A stretch of DNA of 64,000 bases from Hyparrhenia diplandra (GCA_015847255.1 JADLZK010000260.1:124001-188000), one strand, 5' to 3'; numbered from the stretch's first letter, positions 1 through 12,394 are shown. Numbers and translations: made by a program. Notes: generated by a model not told the origin, from the sequence alone.

Positions 1-1318
1 CGGCGGTGACATGTGTCGAAGAGCGAGGATGCGTGACGGGATACGCTACTCGCGAAAGCGTTTGGTGGTTTGGACCTCAAAACCATCGATGGCGGGTTTT
101 GCGGGTTTGGGCCACAAACCCCGGGCGAAAAGTTCTAAGGCGGAAGGACGGCGTGTGGCGACATCGGGAGTTTCGCGCCGGTTTAAGCTACCGGTGGGGA
201 AGGCGCGGTGGTCGTCGGATCAAGATTATCTCGAAGTCGGACCATATCGCCCATGGCTATTTTGGTTTGGCTCTAATTAGGCTTAGGGGTAAAATGGGGA
301 GTGTGTAATAAACTTGTTAAATAGGCAGAGGGAGTCCCCAAACTCGGTTATCTCTCCTATTCGCGTTTTTTTTCTTTTCACCGTAGTTTTTCCTCTTAGG
401 GTTTGTGTGAGAGAGAGGTACACAACCCGAAAAATTCGTCCATGTATTTCCTGTGACTTTTGGAGTGGGAAGAGGAGGCCCAATCCTCCTCATGCCCTCC
501 GGGATTTTCAATCGAAGCTGTGATTTTTATTTCTCTACGTGAAGTGAGTTTTCATTTTTTTTTTCATGGCTACGATCTGAGATTCAAGGAGTTTGAGTTG
601 ATTTCGAGTCACAATTTTTGGGAATTTTCTCCTAGCTAGTCCTATTTGACCTGTGCAAATTTTGGGAACGAATCGTGGAGTTTTGAGTCGAATTTGGTTC
701 GATTTTTGAGGAGTGCGTTTTTCTGTTCAGTTTGTCGCTCTTCCTGGTTCGTGCTAGCTGGAGGGTGCGCTGCAGGTTGATCCCCATGACTCCGGCGTCG
801 AGTGCCCAACACTGGCAGGTGCTTGCCCGTCGTTCAGGCAGCAGCTGAAATCGTCCATTTCCTCGTTTGATTTTGTGCTGGCAGTATCTATTCCTATCGT
901 TCGTCTGGTGTCTTCTTTGGTACAGCAGCATCGTTGTTTCTTTTTTTTTTGTTGATCAGGACTGCTTCAATCTGGTGCTCACCATCTTCGAGCAGCCTCT
1001 GTGTAACGCATGAGGTATATGTGGCTACGAATCACGACGAATCTCTCATAAATCCAAGGTAGCAGAAGATACAATTCCGGGGCGAAGATCGCCGCCGGCC
1101 ACTCGAGCACAGCTCGCCGTCGGTTCTAACCAAGACTAAGGAAGCAAAAACGAATCTCTCTCCCATTAAACGATTAGCAGTTCCACCGCTAGCACCCGAC
1201 GCAACGGGTTGGGCTTTGGACCTACTTTAGGCTTCATGTTCTCCATTCTGGGCCTGCATACTTTGAATTGGGCTTCTTGTATCTCTTGTCTTTGGGCTTC
1301 TCTTCTGGTACCGTGACA
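1..1318 (-). mobile_element. Probable LTR of a decayed Ty3/gypsy element (partial)
   Basis: On the minus strand a purine-rich tract (about 1319-1335, AAAAGAGGGGAGG) is followed directly by TGTCACGG at 1318, the expected start of a 3' LTR just after the polypurine tract. The integrase remnant at 1420-2470 lies upstream in the same orientation, which fits. I could not find the other LTR end or a target duplication, so the outer boundary may lie outside the window and some of this stretch may be flank. No convincing gene was seen in it. Confidence 0.4.
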
Positions 1319-2470
1319 TCCTCCCCTCTTTTACCAACGGCTTGCCCCCAAGCCGTGAAGTGCAGGTGGCGCTGGAGCATGTCATCTTCATCTTCTCAGG
1401 TGGCCAACTCCATAGACCGATCACACCATTGGATCAGTAGTTGAGTGAATGTCCGGTTGCGCTTGGTAACAGCACGATGATCCAATATCATCTCCGGCAC
1501 CTGTTCAGTATGGATGTCTGATGGAAGAGGAGTAATAGTAAGTGGGGCAGTACCTTTAACAGGTTTCAGCAGGGAGACATGAAAGACATTGTGCACTGAG
1601 GAGTTTGGGGGTAACTTGAGCTTGTAGGCCACTGATCCCACACGGGCTTCAATCTCAAAGGGGCCATAGTAGCGATAAGACAGCTTCGGACTGACTCGAG
1701 ATGTGACGAGTGTTGAGCATATGGTTGAACCTTTAGCCAGATCTGATCCCCCACCCGAAACACTCTGTCAGAACGATGTTTTACGTTGCTGGGCCCGAAG
1801 GAGCTGTTGCTGTATCAGGGCAGTCATAGATTCTCTGTTCTTCAACCATTCATCCAGATCAGTAATAGTACAGTCTTGATCAGGGTCAATGCCAAACTGA
1901 GTAGGGGCATGGCCATACAGAACCTCAAAAGGAGTGTGTTGTAGAGATGAGTGATGACAAGTGTTGTACCAGAATTCAGCTAAATGTAACCAGTGGGACC
2001 ATTTGTGAGGGCAGGAATGTATGAAGCATCGAAGAAAAGTCTCAATGCATTGGTTGACTCTTTCAGTCTGGCCATCACTCTGTGGATGATAGGCTGAACT
2101 CATACAAAGTTGGGTACCTGATAGCTTGAATAGTTCCCTCCATAACAGGCTGGTGAAGATTTTGTCCTTGTCGATACTATGGCAGCGGCATGCCATGTAG
2201 CCTGTACACTTGCTCCATAAACACTTGAGCCACTTGAGGTGCAGAGAAAGGGTGCTTGAGCTTTGTAGAATGTTTGATTGAGTGAAGTTGTAGTTGAAGC
2301 TGGTGATGATGGTGAACCCTTGGGCCATAGGTCGCTTGGTTAAGCCAAAGTTGACACCGAAGTAGAAGAGAAACCGGTGATAATGTCGATGATGATGCTA
2401 TTCCATATAGACCTATTTGCTTAGTTTGTAAAAACCTACGTAGTTTGACCCTTCCCAAATCAGCATAAGC
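1319..2470 (-). mobile_element. Ty3/gypsy integrase fragment (degenerate)
   Basis: Two pieces of one polyprotein are readable on the minus strand. At 1768-2240 there is an integrase core segment with the family-typical SSAYHPQSDGQTERVNQ and the AEFWYNT/PFEVLYG region. Just upstream, in another frame (about 2177-2240), is FSAPQVAQVFMEQVYRLHG, which normally precedes the SDRDKIFTS motif. At 1420-1641, again in another frame, is VAYKLKLP followed by FHVSLLK, the C-terminal integrase/chromodomain-linker region of plant Ty3/gypsy elements. Frame changes between the pieces mean the copy is dead. Reverse transcriptase, protease and gag are absent from the window. Confidence 0.8.
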
Positions 2471-2730
2471 CAATTATTGCTAGACAAGGGTCATGTCAAA
2501 AAAAAAAGGGAAACTATCGATCAGTTGACGTTAGTCCAACGTTATTAATTTGGTTGCATCCAACATCAACATACTTGATAAAGTCAACCGCATAACTAAG
2601 TTGGCAGAGTTTCATCAAGTCCAGTCTCTCTGTTTGTTTCGGTGCCACTAAAAAAGAGACACGAGTAGGCTACATGTATCACACGTCCAAATCATACAAA
2701 GCATGGAGTAACTAACAAATCATGCAACAT
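2268..2730. repeat. Duplicated segment, copy 1
   Basis: This stretch matches 4487-4722 followed by 5589-5785 at high identity, with small indels. Shared landmarks are the AGAATGTTTGATTGAGTGAAG start, the GGTCATGTCAAA block and the GTTGACGTTAGTCCAACG block. Copy 1 is uninterrupted. It ends where copy 2 runs into the 3' end of AAP-A, so the duplication includes the 3' flank of that gene. Confidence 0.85.
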
Positions 2731-4486
2731 TCTCTTCGGGACAGTTTTTACACTAGCTGCATGAGGGCTTTCGCCTCATCTCACCGCATTAACCATGAGC
2801 ATACCAACACCAATGCGGTGGCAAGCCCATCCCGCACACTGCGTGGTACCGCTCATGCTTCAAGATGGGTGGATGCTCCTCCCCGATCAACTGTTTTGAG
2901 GCCACCGGTGGAATTCGTGTAAGCGATTTTTTTTTTTTTTTTTTTTGGACTAAGGCGATTGTTCCTACCTGAGCACCTACTTGAGGTCATCGGTGAAGGG
3001 ATTTATATAAACGGTTATACGAGGTGATTATTTTTCATACTTTTCAATTCATTGTTTGACGGAAATGCTTGCGGCCGAATTGAGGTCGACCAACAACTGT
3101 TGTCTACACTACGTAAGCGAGATGCCCTGCCCGACCATGAATTTGTTTGATTTGTATCACAATAGTAAAACTTATTATTGCTCTCAATTTTTGATTTTAT
3201 ATGCACAGGAGTGTGGGGATGCCGCCCCTTGCATATAATTTCACCAAGGTGAAGGTTAGCACGGGGTAGTCTCACATAAAAGCTAAATGAAAGGTGAAGC
3301 TAGCACTACCGTTAGGAGAATGGGGCCTCCCCTTGCCTCGCCTCTTGGGCATTATTTATAGGGTTGTGGAGGAGGCACTCTTCCCCTATACTCCCCTTTG
3401 GTTTATTTTTTATATGGAAATCCATGGCCCTATTAGGCCTTGGGCTTTTCACATTGGTTGGGGGGGACACAACCCCTTACCCCCAGTTATCCTCTTAGCC
3501 ACTAGGGTTTGGTAGGCACAAAAAAACCTAGTTGCTATTGATAAGAGGAAAAGACGAAGGAGACAGAGTATAATTCTCGGGCTTTGATAGACGTCATTGG
3601 AGCAGGAAGTGTTTTGCCAATAAAGTTGAGAGGCCATGATATGATGATGATGATGAGTTTGTTTTATTGTGGAGGTTGATATATAATCCCAATCTTTCTT
3701 GACTCAGCTGCCACGAGGGTCTTCACCTTGTTGGGAGCATCTCTATGTAGGTGAAGTAGTCATAGTAGTGGAAACATTTGTTGTAGCTATCATAGGCTTC
3801 GGTTGTAGATAGACATAGTGGTTGTCACCTAAGGTCAATGATGATCCCATTGCACTGATCAGGGGCGCTTGTAGTGACTTAGGTGGTCGAAGACCAAGAA
3901 GTGGCTTATTTATACCAAGCATTCCTCTTATGGCTAGATACAATCTCCTGGTCCCTGCAAAAAAGAAAAATAATTTCACGTTCTTCCTTTCAGTAAGGGA
4001 GGCCTAGGGAACTCCTATTGATTACTGCTTTCTCCAGACCTTCGGGAAAAGCATGAAAACACCTATTCTGAGCACACGTAAGGGAACCATAGACAGGCAA
4101 GTGAAATCCAATCCACGAAATAAATTGATCCATGGACGACACCATTGTGGTAAGGTCGTAATGCCAGAGGAATCATTATCGCAAGGCATAGAGGGGGAGG
4201 TCGTAAGCGCCTATTTGTCTAGGAGGATGTAGATGGAATAGTTATCGCAGTTGGAGGGGCTTGCCCCTTTGTCTCATGAGCACCTACCACCAGGTTGAAT
4301 TGGTCTTCCAATGCACCCCCACCTAGCACCTCTTGGATGGTGCGACTTATGAGAAAGCAAGGGTTGTGTCATTGTGTGACTAGCTAACGAGGGTGTTGAT
4401 GGACTTTGGAGAAGGTTCTTCATTGAGCCCAAAGTGATGGCGGGGTGAAGTTGAAGTCGTCCTAAAAATGATTGTGGGCCCTCTAT
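2731..4486. other. Intergenic, no gene seen
   Basis: This stretch holds a poly-T run near 2930-2946 and low-complexity, repeat-like sequence. Open frames are short and none resembles a known protein. It separates the two copies of the duplicated segment. Confidence 0.5.
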
Positions 4487-5785
4487 AGAATGTTTGATTG
4501 AGTGAAGCTGTAGTTAATGCTAGCTGGTGATGATGGTGAACCCTTGGGCCGTAGGTGGCCTGGCGAAGCCAAAGTTGACACCGAAGTAGAAGAGCGAGGC
4601 AGTGATGATGCTATTCCAAATAGGACCTCATTGCTTAGTTTGGAAAAACCTATGTACTTAGTTTTCTCAAATCATCATAAGCCTATTATTGCTGGACAAT
4701 GGTCATGTCAAACAAAATAGGGTGTTGACATCCGAAAATGGCTTGGTCTAAGACATGGTAAAAATCCAGGCTTAGGTCCAAGGCACGGTAAATTCTCAGA
4801 TTTAGCCAAAATTCGAGGGAAGATAAAAAAAAAGGCTTTCGGAAGTGACGGACGCTAGCGACCAGACTGTCCGATCAATCTTCATGCGTCCGGTCGTGCG
4901 TCCGGTCAGGGCGTCCGGTCATCTGGTGCGTGTGGCTCGATTTCAGGGCTTACTAGAATCGACCAGACGCTAGCGACCGGTGCGTCCGGTCAGACTCATG
5001 CGTCCGGTCGAAGAGTTCGACAATCAGGCGTTCGGGCGCGTTTTCAGTGCTTATCGAATCGGACCGACGCCTGCGACCGGTGCATCCGGTCGGCCCGATT
5101 CCAGCGTCCGGTCAGCCCGACGCTGGCTGTGTCCGTCACGAGATCCGAACCAATTGTTTTCTAATCGTGTTTTGGTCGGTTTCTAGTGATTGGAAATGTC
5201 CAAGGACGGTTTCCTAAAAGGATAAGACCATCCTCCTCTATATAATAAAGAGGTTTATGGCCGGTTTGATCCCATCTACATCCAATCGACAAAATCAATC
5301 TACTACGTCTTTGCTTGTAGGTCAACCTCTCTCTACCCTGCTGTTCGTCGACGTTCTCCGCGAACTTCGTCGGCGCCCTAGGCGGCCTTGTTGGTCCTAG
5401 GGCAACCCTTGCGTGCGTCTTCCCGGAGGTGCGTTCGGAGGTTCTTCCAGCTGTCACCGAGCTCTACATCGGCCCTAGCCGATCACGCTGCGGTGCTTGC
5501 TGCTCTAAGGTTGATTGCAACCTTCGTGGGCGTCCAAGACCCTCCCGGTGTGTTTGGCGTGGAACCCTAGTTCTTCGTCAACATAGGGAAATTGTCGATC
5601 GGTTGACGTTAGTCCAACGTTATTAATTTAGTTGCATCCGACATCAACATACTTGATAAACTAAACCGCATAACTAAATTGGTAGAGTTTCATCCGGTCT
5701 CTGTTTCGTTACCACTAAAAAAAGAGGCACGAGTATGCTACATGTATCACAGGACCCAATCATATAAAACATAGAGTAACTAACA
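4487..5785. repeat. Duplicated segment, copy 2, split by a solo LTR
   Basis: The two halves (4487-4722 and 5589-5785) together match 2268-2730. The interruption at 4723-5583 is a solo LTR, and the uninterrupted copy 1 serves as a natural empty site. Copy 2 runs into the 3' end of the AAP-A reading frame (stop at 5804). Confidence 0.85.
4723..5583 (+). mobile_element. Solo LTR (861 bp) with target duplication TAGGG
   Basis: The segment starts TGTTGACATCC and ends TTCGTCAACA, the TG...CA ends of an LTR. It is flanked by identical TAGGG at 4718-4722 and 5584-5588. It contains many short CGTCCGGTC motifs and a promoter-like stretch (GATAAGACC...TATATAATAAAG near 5221-5252). No polyprotein or second LTR adjoins it, so it is a solo LTR left by LTR-LTR recombination. 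A relative in the opposite orientation lies at 23217-24053 and a more distant one near 16310-17024. Confidence 0.9.
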
Positions 5786-5803
5786 AGCGTCGCAGGCAAG
5801 AGT

Positions 5804-8800
5804 TCACGACCTCGTCTTGAATGGCACATAGGTCTTGAGTGAGTCGAGCACACCCTGCACGGAGGCCGCGCAGGATGCGACCGTGACGAGGAAGCAGACG
5901 AAGCTGAGACTCTGCAGTGCTGTCCACTTGGTGCTGAACCTCGGCACTTGCCGCTGCCGGATGTACATCTCGACGGGGAAGAAGACGGTGAGCGGCCAGA
6001 ATGCGATGCTGCCGAGGATGCCAAGGATGCTGTTGAAGAAGGGCATCAGGATCGCCAGCAGCGTGATCACGGCCACGAACGCAGTGCGCCACACGAGGCG
6101 GAAGACATTGAGGCGCGCGGCTCCGTACTCGCGCGTGGACCCTGGGTACCTCGCCGCCACGGCGCCCTCGACTGCCGCGAAGAGCGGCTGGCAGAAGACC
6201 TGGAAGCTGCCGACGAGGTGCACGACGATGCAGGCGTTGGCGAAGTCGACGAGCCAAAAGGGCTCGTAGAAGCCGAACCCGGTGAGGATGTTCCCCGACG
6301 CGGCGTTGCCGAAGGCGGCGTAGCCGAGACAGCCGCACAGAATGTAGAAGCCGGTGGTGGTGGAGATACCCATCATGGTGGCCCGGCGCATGGTCTTGTT
6401 CTCGGCGGGCGGCGAGCGCAGCGTGTCCTGGATCTCGATGAGGACGATGGCGTACGAGTAGGCGAAGGCGACGTTGCCCAGGGCCTGGAACGTCATCCAC
6501 ACCTTCTGCGCCGAGTCCACGTCCACCCCGACCTGGGTGCCCGTCATGGTGGTCTTCCCGTGGGACCCGAGACGATCTGCGCCAGGGGAGAGCCCGACGG
6601 CGATGATGGAGTAGGAGAAGGACATGATGGCGGCGATGATGGAGAGCCACCAGAGCTTGTGGAAGTTGTGCAGCTGGCTGAAGACGACCTGCACCACGCC
6701 GAAGCCGATGATGTAGGCGCTCGTGTTCTGGCTGCAGTCGGCGTCGTGGCCGTGCCAGTGGAAGCAGTTGGACTTGTTGATGGCCCTGCACGCATACATA
6801 CATAATATTGGAGATCATGTCATCTGAAGAAATAAAACAAAGGGACGCCGACGACTCACGCAGCACTGATGGAGGCTGTGATGGTGTAGCCGATGCAGGT
6901 GCCGAACATGTTGGCGTACTGGCAGAAGCCGCAGAACCAGAAGTACCAGCCGCCCAGGTTGCTCTTGACGGCCTCGGTGTAGGTGTAGTTGCGCTTGCCC
7001 GTCACGGGTCGCCCACGCGGTAGCAGTCGGCCAGGAGGCCGCAGGTGTAGAAGGTGATCGCCGCGAAGAGAACCAGGGTCACTGGCCCAGTCACCCACCC
7101 CAGCTGCGCCATCGCCCACGCCAGCGACAGCACGCCAGAGCCTATCACCGCCGTGATGATGTGAGCCGTTGCCGTCCATACCGTCCCTGCAGGTGCAGAT
7201 GCAAGCATTACCCCAGTTATAATGTTGTGTAAATGAAGTCCATTCAGCGAATTAGCATGCTCAAATAACTCGAGCAGATTGTGGAGACTCTATTTCAGAC
7301 CTGCCAAACCTAAATCTGGGTGCTCAAACAAAAATATTAGGGAGATTTTTCAACTTGATTATTAGTTACTTCATCCCATTTGATCAAATTTAGATGATAA
7401 GATAATAATATTTATGATACCAACTAAGCATCATTATATTTCCATTTAATTTATTTTCATAGTGTACCAATTCATTTATGTCATAAATCTTTCCATATTT
7501 TTAGTCAAATTTGAAATGCTTTGACTCTCTCGAGATTCTTAGAGTGACTTATAATTTAGAAGGGAGACATATAGATGGCCATGCAGCACGCAGCCCGCCG
7601 GCACGGCTTTAATTTGGCCCGGTGCGAGGCACCAGGACGTGCCACGGCCGTCGGCCCGGTCCGTGGCACGTCACAGTAACGACCGGTTGAATAGATGGCC
7701 CGGTGATTTGGCCCCGCTAAACCACACCCTTGCTGGCCCAGACCCCATTATGGCCTGCTACGGCTCCCCTCAGGTTCCCACCGCTCCGCCTTCCCCACCT
7801 CTCTGGTTCGCACGCAACCCTATCCCTTCCCCAACCGCGTATGGGAACAGGAACGGCTCCCATCTCCTCGCGGTTCCGGCTCTCCCCGGGGGCGCCGCCG
7901 CGGCCCTCGTACTCCATCGTGCCGCCGCGGCTCCCATCTCCATCGGCACCGCGGCGGGCGCGGGCTCCCTCGCCGCCTTCCTCTCCCTCCCTCGCGGATC
8001 CTCCACGGGCGGTACGTCCATCTCCCTCCTACCTCTTGTTGGCTCGTCTCCTTCACGCGATTGGCGCCCGCGCCGAGCAGGGGACGATGGCGGGGCGGCG
8101 GAATCGACGTCGGCGCCCGACGCCGGTGCTCCCCGTCGCGCGTCGCCTCCGTGCTCTGCATCGCGCTGTTGTTCGACCTCGACCTCCGCCGCCGAGCATC
8201 CCTCCCTCTCTCTCCTCTTCTCTGTGTGCCGGCACGGCACGGAAACCGGCCCGCGGGCCGTGCCGTGGCTGTAGGCCAGACACGAACACGGCGGCGGCAC
8301 GGCACGGAGGCGTGGCGGCACCACGGCACGGCAGCACGGGCCGTTGGACATCTATAGGGAGACAATACTAGACAAAAATATTTGTGTAGTAGTAGATTGT
8401 GTTACTAGCTAGCGTTCTATTTTGTCCTCAACTCGATGCATGCAGGAGGAGCAAATGTGCAGTCAATATGAAAACAAAACAGTCGTCGTCGACGACGCAT
8501 ACATGTAACCGCCTCATCACAAATTCACAACACACAACGGAACGATGAGAATCGACGACGACAAAAACTCGCAAAAGGACAGACCACAGAAAAGCCATAT
8601 GGGACCTTCTCTCTCACTCCCTTTCGGCGTGTGCTATGCGCGCAGAAATCAGCAGATGAGAGCCATATCATAGGCAAGAATCGGCGAGAAAGCTACGGGA
8701 AACCATCATATCGCGGAGGTCGTCAATGGATAGCGGCTAAGCTAGCTATGGCACGTTACATGCATGATCTCGACGAGTCCACGCACACCGGTAGCGCCGC

Positions 8801-10705
8801 AGATAGGTTATTTGGCGGCATTCATTCAGTGCTCCGCTTGGGAAAGAGATCATCGGCTGCCTCTGCAGCTTCTGCATCATCTCCACCGTTCTTTTTACTA
8901 CTCTGCTAGCTGCCTAGCTGGTGTACAGTAGTCACTAGCAGGCTGCCTAGCTAGTAGCAGCCCACTTCTTCCATCACGAGATAAACAAACTCGGAAATTC
9001 GTGACTATATACTGCCCGTCCCTTAATAAGCGTTCGTTATTGGTGTACTTGTCTCACGTTTGACACCATTTTAGAAAATATGTGTAATATTTTTATCTCC
9101 AAAGAAAATTGATAAAAATCTAGATTCAAAGATCTTTACAATGATACTAGCTAATTATGTATTATAAATAATAATATATTTAATATATTTTAGCCAAAGT
9201 TGGTTGTTGGGAATTGTAAGCAACATATATTTGGGGAGAGAGGGAGTATGTAAGCAACATATATCATGAATGGTAGGGGAACATCTAGTCCTCTCTTAGG
9301 TAGGGCCCGCTAGGGGAGCTGCATGTTTGGATTACATAGTTGCTAAACTCGGCTCAGTCGAGTTTTTATGTCAGTTCTATGTGCAACAAATTCAAATAAT
9401 ATCCTAATTTCTGCATTGACTAATGCATATGGCTGTTCCTTATTACGAGTTTTAGGATGGAACAAAACAATCCAGGGAATCTCAAAAATGAAGTTTTCGG
9501 ATCCATAAAGATAAAGAAAGTGTTTCCAAACACTGCAACTACATAACAATGACAATAGTTTGGAAAGAAGACACAACTGAAGGCCAAACCCAAGTCAGTG
9601 CAAGTAGATTACTTTCTTGTACAGAAGGACTTTCCATATTACAATCTAACTAATTGTAAGGATATAAGTATGTGGTAAATTTGTCAGTAATAAGGATGTG
9701 TGGATGGGAATTAAAATCCTCACATATAAAGAAATACTAATTAATTCTGATCATTCAAGAATATATAAATAGGAATTTAGAAAGATACAAAAGAGTAAAC
9801 CACAAAACTAGCTTTCACTGCTATTTTTGGCAGCTGTAAAGTAATTAAATCACCTGGGCACACATGATGTGCTGGTTATTGCTCATGCACACGCACGGCG
9901 CCAGTAAGGCAGGGACACGTTTATCAGTTTATTACTTCCCCTTCCATAAATAACAGAAGAAAGAGTGCATGAATATTCTACAAAATAGTGTGCTCAAAAT
10001 AATATTTTGAACCAGGCCTCGATCCGCAACAAATACATTTTAAGTCCAGTCATTTTTTTTGTCGAATAGTGGAAGAGAATAAAACACACTCACGTAGACC
10101 GCGCTCTGATTCGAGTAAGGACAGTGTTCATGCTCGCTCTCAAATGTTAGCCTAGTCCATCTTTTATGTTCTAGATAAAAAGAGCAGTAATATAAAGACC
10201 GGAAGAAATTAAAGTTAGTGATTTAGAATTCCAGGCTGTAATACTGCTGATTCAGTGTTTCCAAACGCCTAGATGGAGTAGGAGAATCTTCTAGTTGCGC
10301 AGATCATCAAGCTAAGGGAGAGTAAATGCTGGGTTAGCATGCAGCAGGTGCCGGCCAAGGTCCCTTGTAGGGGGTAGGGGACGACCGGCACCAGAATTAA
10401 TTCTCGGCGGAGAAATATTTGGTTTGGCTTCCAAACATCTGCACAGCCAGGGAGAATCACACAGAGCGAGGACGCGAGATGTCCGCGCGAAGTCCCAACG
10501 TACACCAAACATTCAGGGAGCAATGAACAAGATACGAGAAGCAAGCAAGCATCAGAAATCCATGCATGCCGTTTTTATTTATTTTTAGCTGTGTGGTGAC
10601 TGGTGATGGATGATAATCGATGCTTTCACACGTACCTGTCCTCCTCTCCTTGCCGTCGTCGTCGTGGTCGCCGCGGACTCGGGGAAGGGTGGCCTCGAAC
10701 TCCAT
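5804..10705 (-). CDS. AAP: Amino acid permease gene 1 (AAP-A), frameshifted and intron-poor
   Basis: Encodes an AAP-family (AAAP superfamily) amino acid/H+ symporter of the plasma membrane. Inferred exons: 10636-10705 (start MEFEATL, ending DDDGKERRTG), 6860-7186, 5804-6785. Family landmarks include GTVWTATAHIITAVIGSGVL, GKRNYTYTEAV, GFCQYANMFG, NKSNCFHWHGHDADC, GVDVDSAQKVW, SPPAENKTM and the terminal LKTYVPFKTRS. Compared with AAP-B, introns 2, 4 and 5 are missing at exact exon junctions, while introns 1 (3.45 kb) and 3 (74 bp) remain. One base is missing near 7013 (GDP|VTGK), shifting the frame. A second short out-of-frame stretch (about 6558-6592) is closed by a compensating indel. The rest is open to the stop. 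The start was chosen because exon 1 then has the same length (70 nt) as in AAP-B. It is either a pseudogene or an intact gene with a base-calling error. Confidence 0.88.
7570..8356. mobile_element. Non-autonomous hAT-like element in intron 1 of AAP-A
   Basis: The ends are TATAGATGGCC and, on the opposite strand, TATAGATGTCC. The element is flanked by an exact 8-bp duplication GGGAGACA (7562-7569 and 8357-8364). An 8-bp target duplication and this kind of end fit hAT elements. The interior is very GC-rich and has no transposase. From 7842 it holds an open stretch MGTGTAPISSRFRLSPGA... rich in Ser, Pro, Arg and Ala that looks like a plastid transit peptide and ends at a plausible splice donor (GGGCG|GTACGT, about 8011), suggesting a captured first exon. 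Confidence 0.75.
8357..10635. other. Rest of AAP-A intron 1
   Basis: AT-rich intron sequence with no convincing gene. The stretch around 9015-9250 begins and ends with decayed Stowaway-type sequence (CCCGTCCCTTAATAAG... and ...GAGAGGGAGTA) and may be an old MITE. Confidence 0.4.
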
Positions 10706-11004
10706 GGCTCCGCCGCGCATCCCTCCTACCATGGATCACCGCCGGCGCCTCCCTCCTAGCTGTCGCTAGCGCTCTCTGTTCCTCTCTGTACGCACGCACG
10801 CGCAGGCGGCTAGTCGCTATGTGCGCTGATACGACGCATGAACCTCTCGATCTGCTATCTGGCGCGTGCTTGCTCGCTCGCTGGCTGGCTTGGCTCACCG
10901 CCGGTGGGTGGGTGACGATGGCAGGCAGCAGAGAGTCCGCCGAGCGCGGTGGTGGTCTGGAGCACTCGGAGAGGGAATAGGTGCCGGGGAGCCACTGGAT
11001 GGCG

Positions 11005-11014
11005 CTATATATAG
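11005..11014 (-). promoter_or_regulatory. TATA box of AAP-A
   Basis: CTATATATAG lies about 300 bp upstream of the chosen AAP-A start. The neighbouring GGAGAGGGAATAGG block (10967-10980) also occurs beside the TATA box of AAP-B, which suggests the two promoters were duplicated together with the genes. Confidence 0.55.
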
Positions 11015-11210
11015 CTGAAGGAGTGAGGAGCTAGGCCCCTCCTCGCCGATGACCGCCACGTTAGCGATGGGGGGACTTGCTGGTTGTGAAAGTGGAACAA
11101 AACTGTACATTTCTCTCGCAGTCGACACAAAAGACCCGCCAATACCACGGTGTGGTATAGGTTTAACTTACCGGTAACACGGTAGGGTGCTGCGCCGGCT
11201 CCGTGTGAAC

Positions 11211-11309
11211 GAAGAATTCACCGAAATAGTACACAGTTCAAACGAAGAATTCACCGAAATAGTACACAGTTCAAACGAAGGGTTCACCGAAATAGTACAC
11301 AGTAACGGT
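11211..11309. repeat. 33-bp minisatellite, 3 copies
   Basis: Three consecutive 33-bp units start at 11211, 11244 and 11277. Each contains TTCACCGAAATAGTACACAG. The first two are identical and the third diverges at both ends. It lies about 200 bp upstream of the AAP-A TATA box. Confidence 0.9.
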
Positions 11310-12280
11310 GAAGTATGGTCAGTGCCACTATATAACAAAAAAGAGGTAGCGCTGATTTTGGAAGACAAAAATGGCTGACATAAAAAAAAAAAAATTGACC
11401 ACAACAGAAAAAAGTCAGCCCATTAATGTTCGTGGCCTTTTTAGAAGTTAACAGGCCAAATTTTAGTTACATGACGTTGTGGCCCTTTAGAATTCTGCCC
11501 CTCATATGGGTCTTAACAGGCCGAATTTTAGTTTCAAGACGTTTAGGCCTTTTAGAAGCACGCCTCTCACATTTTCAAAAAAAAAAAAAAAAAAAAAAAA
11601 AAAGAAGAAGAAGAAGAAGAAGCATGTCTCTCACATGGGAGATGTTCATTTTACATTTTATATGCCGACCGAGGTGGATAGTTTGTATATAAATTACAAC
11701 ATATCATTTTATGGCATATCGACTAATATGAATGCAAATATAGGGCTTCGTTTTAAATTATCTTTGGTAACGATAGATACATGTAACTTATAAAAAATAT
11801 ATATGGTTTATTTTAAATTATGTTTTAGAATGGTATAGTTGGATAGTCATTTACTATAATAATAGAGGTAGGTAATTGAAATGAAAATTTTGTGATTTAC
11901 TTCGACTTTTTTTTATAATAAAGAGTTGGATAATACTATATACAGACTATGGTTACTTTTATGTAATTTTTTATATAGATGAGTAATTTTATCAATTTTA
12001 TCTTGTGTTTAATAGTACCTCTAAGGCTAGTCTCAGCAGTGGGATTCATGTCCTAGATTTCAAGACTCGATATGCTAAAACAATGTAGTTGAGTTTCTTA
12101 AAACTTATTTTCATCCAATGAAACTTCTATCATCTGTCTTCATTTATTCTATATGACATGTCAACTTATTTAATGATATGAACTCTCATCGAGACAAGAT
12201 TCCGTCGCCTTTTGGCAATGAATTTTCCTATCTCACAGATTCAACACTTCTATAGATTATTATGATTATGATTATGTAGT

Positions 12281-12394
<114 letters not shown>

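Noticed and set aside
5760..6866. Long open frames (up to 368 codons) in other frames and on the opposite strand of AAP-A, and similar ones across AAP-B and AAP-C
   Set aside because: They are GC-rich shadows of the permease exons: low-complexity Arg/His/Ala composition, no family resemblance, crossing known introns.
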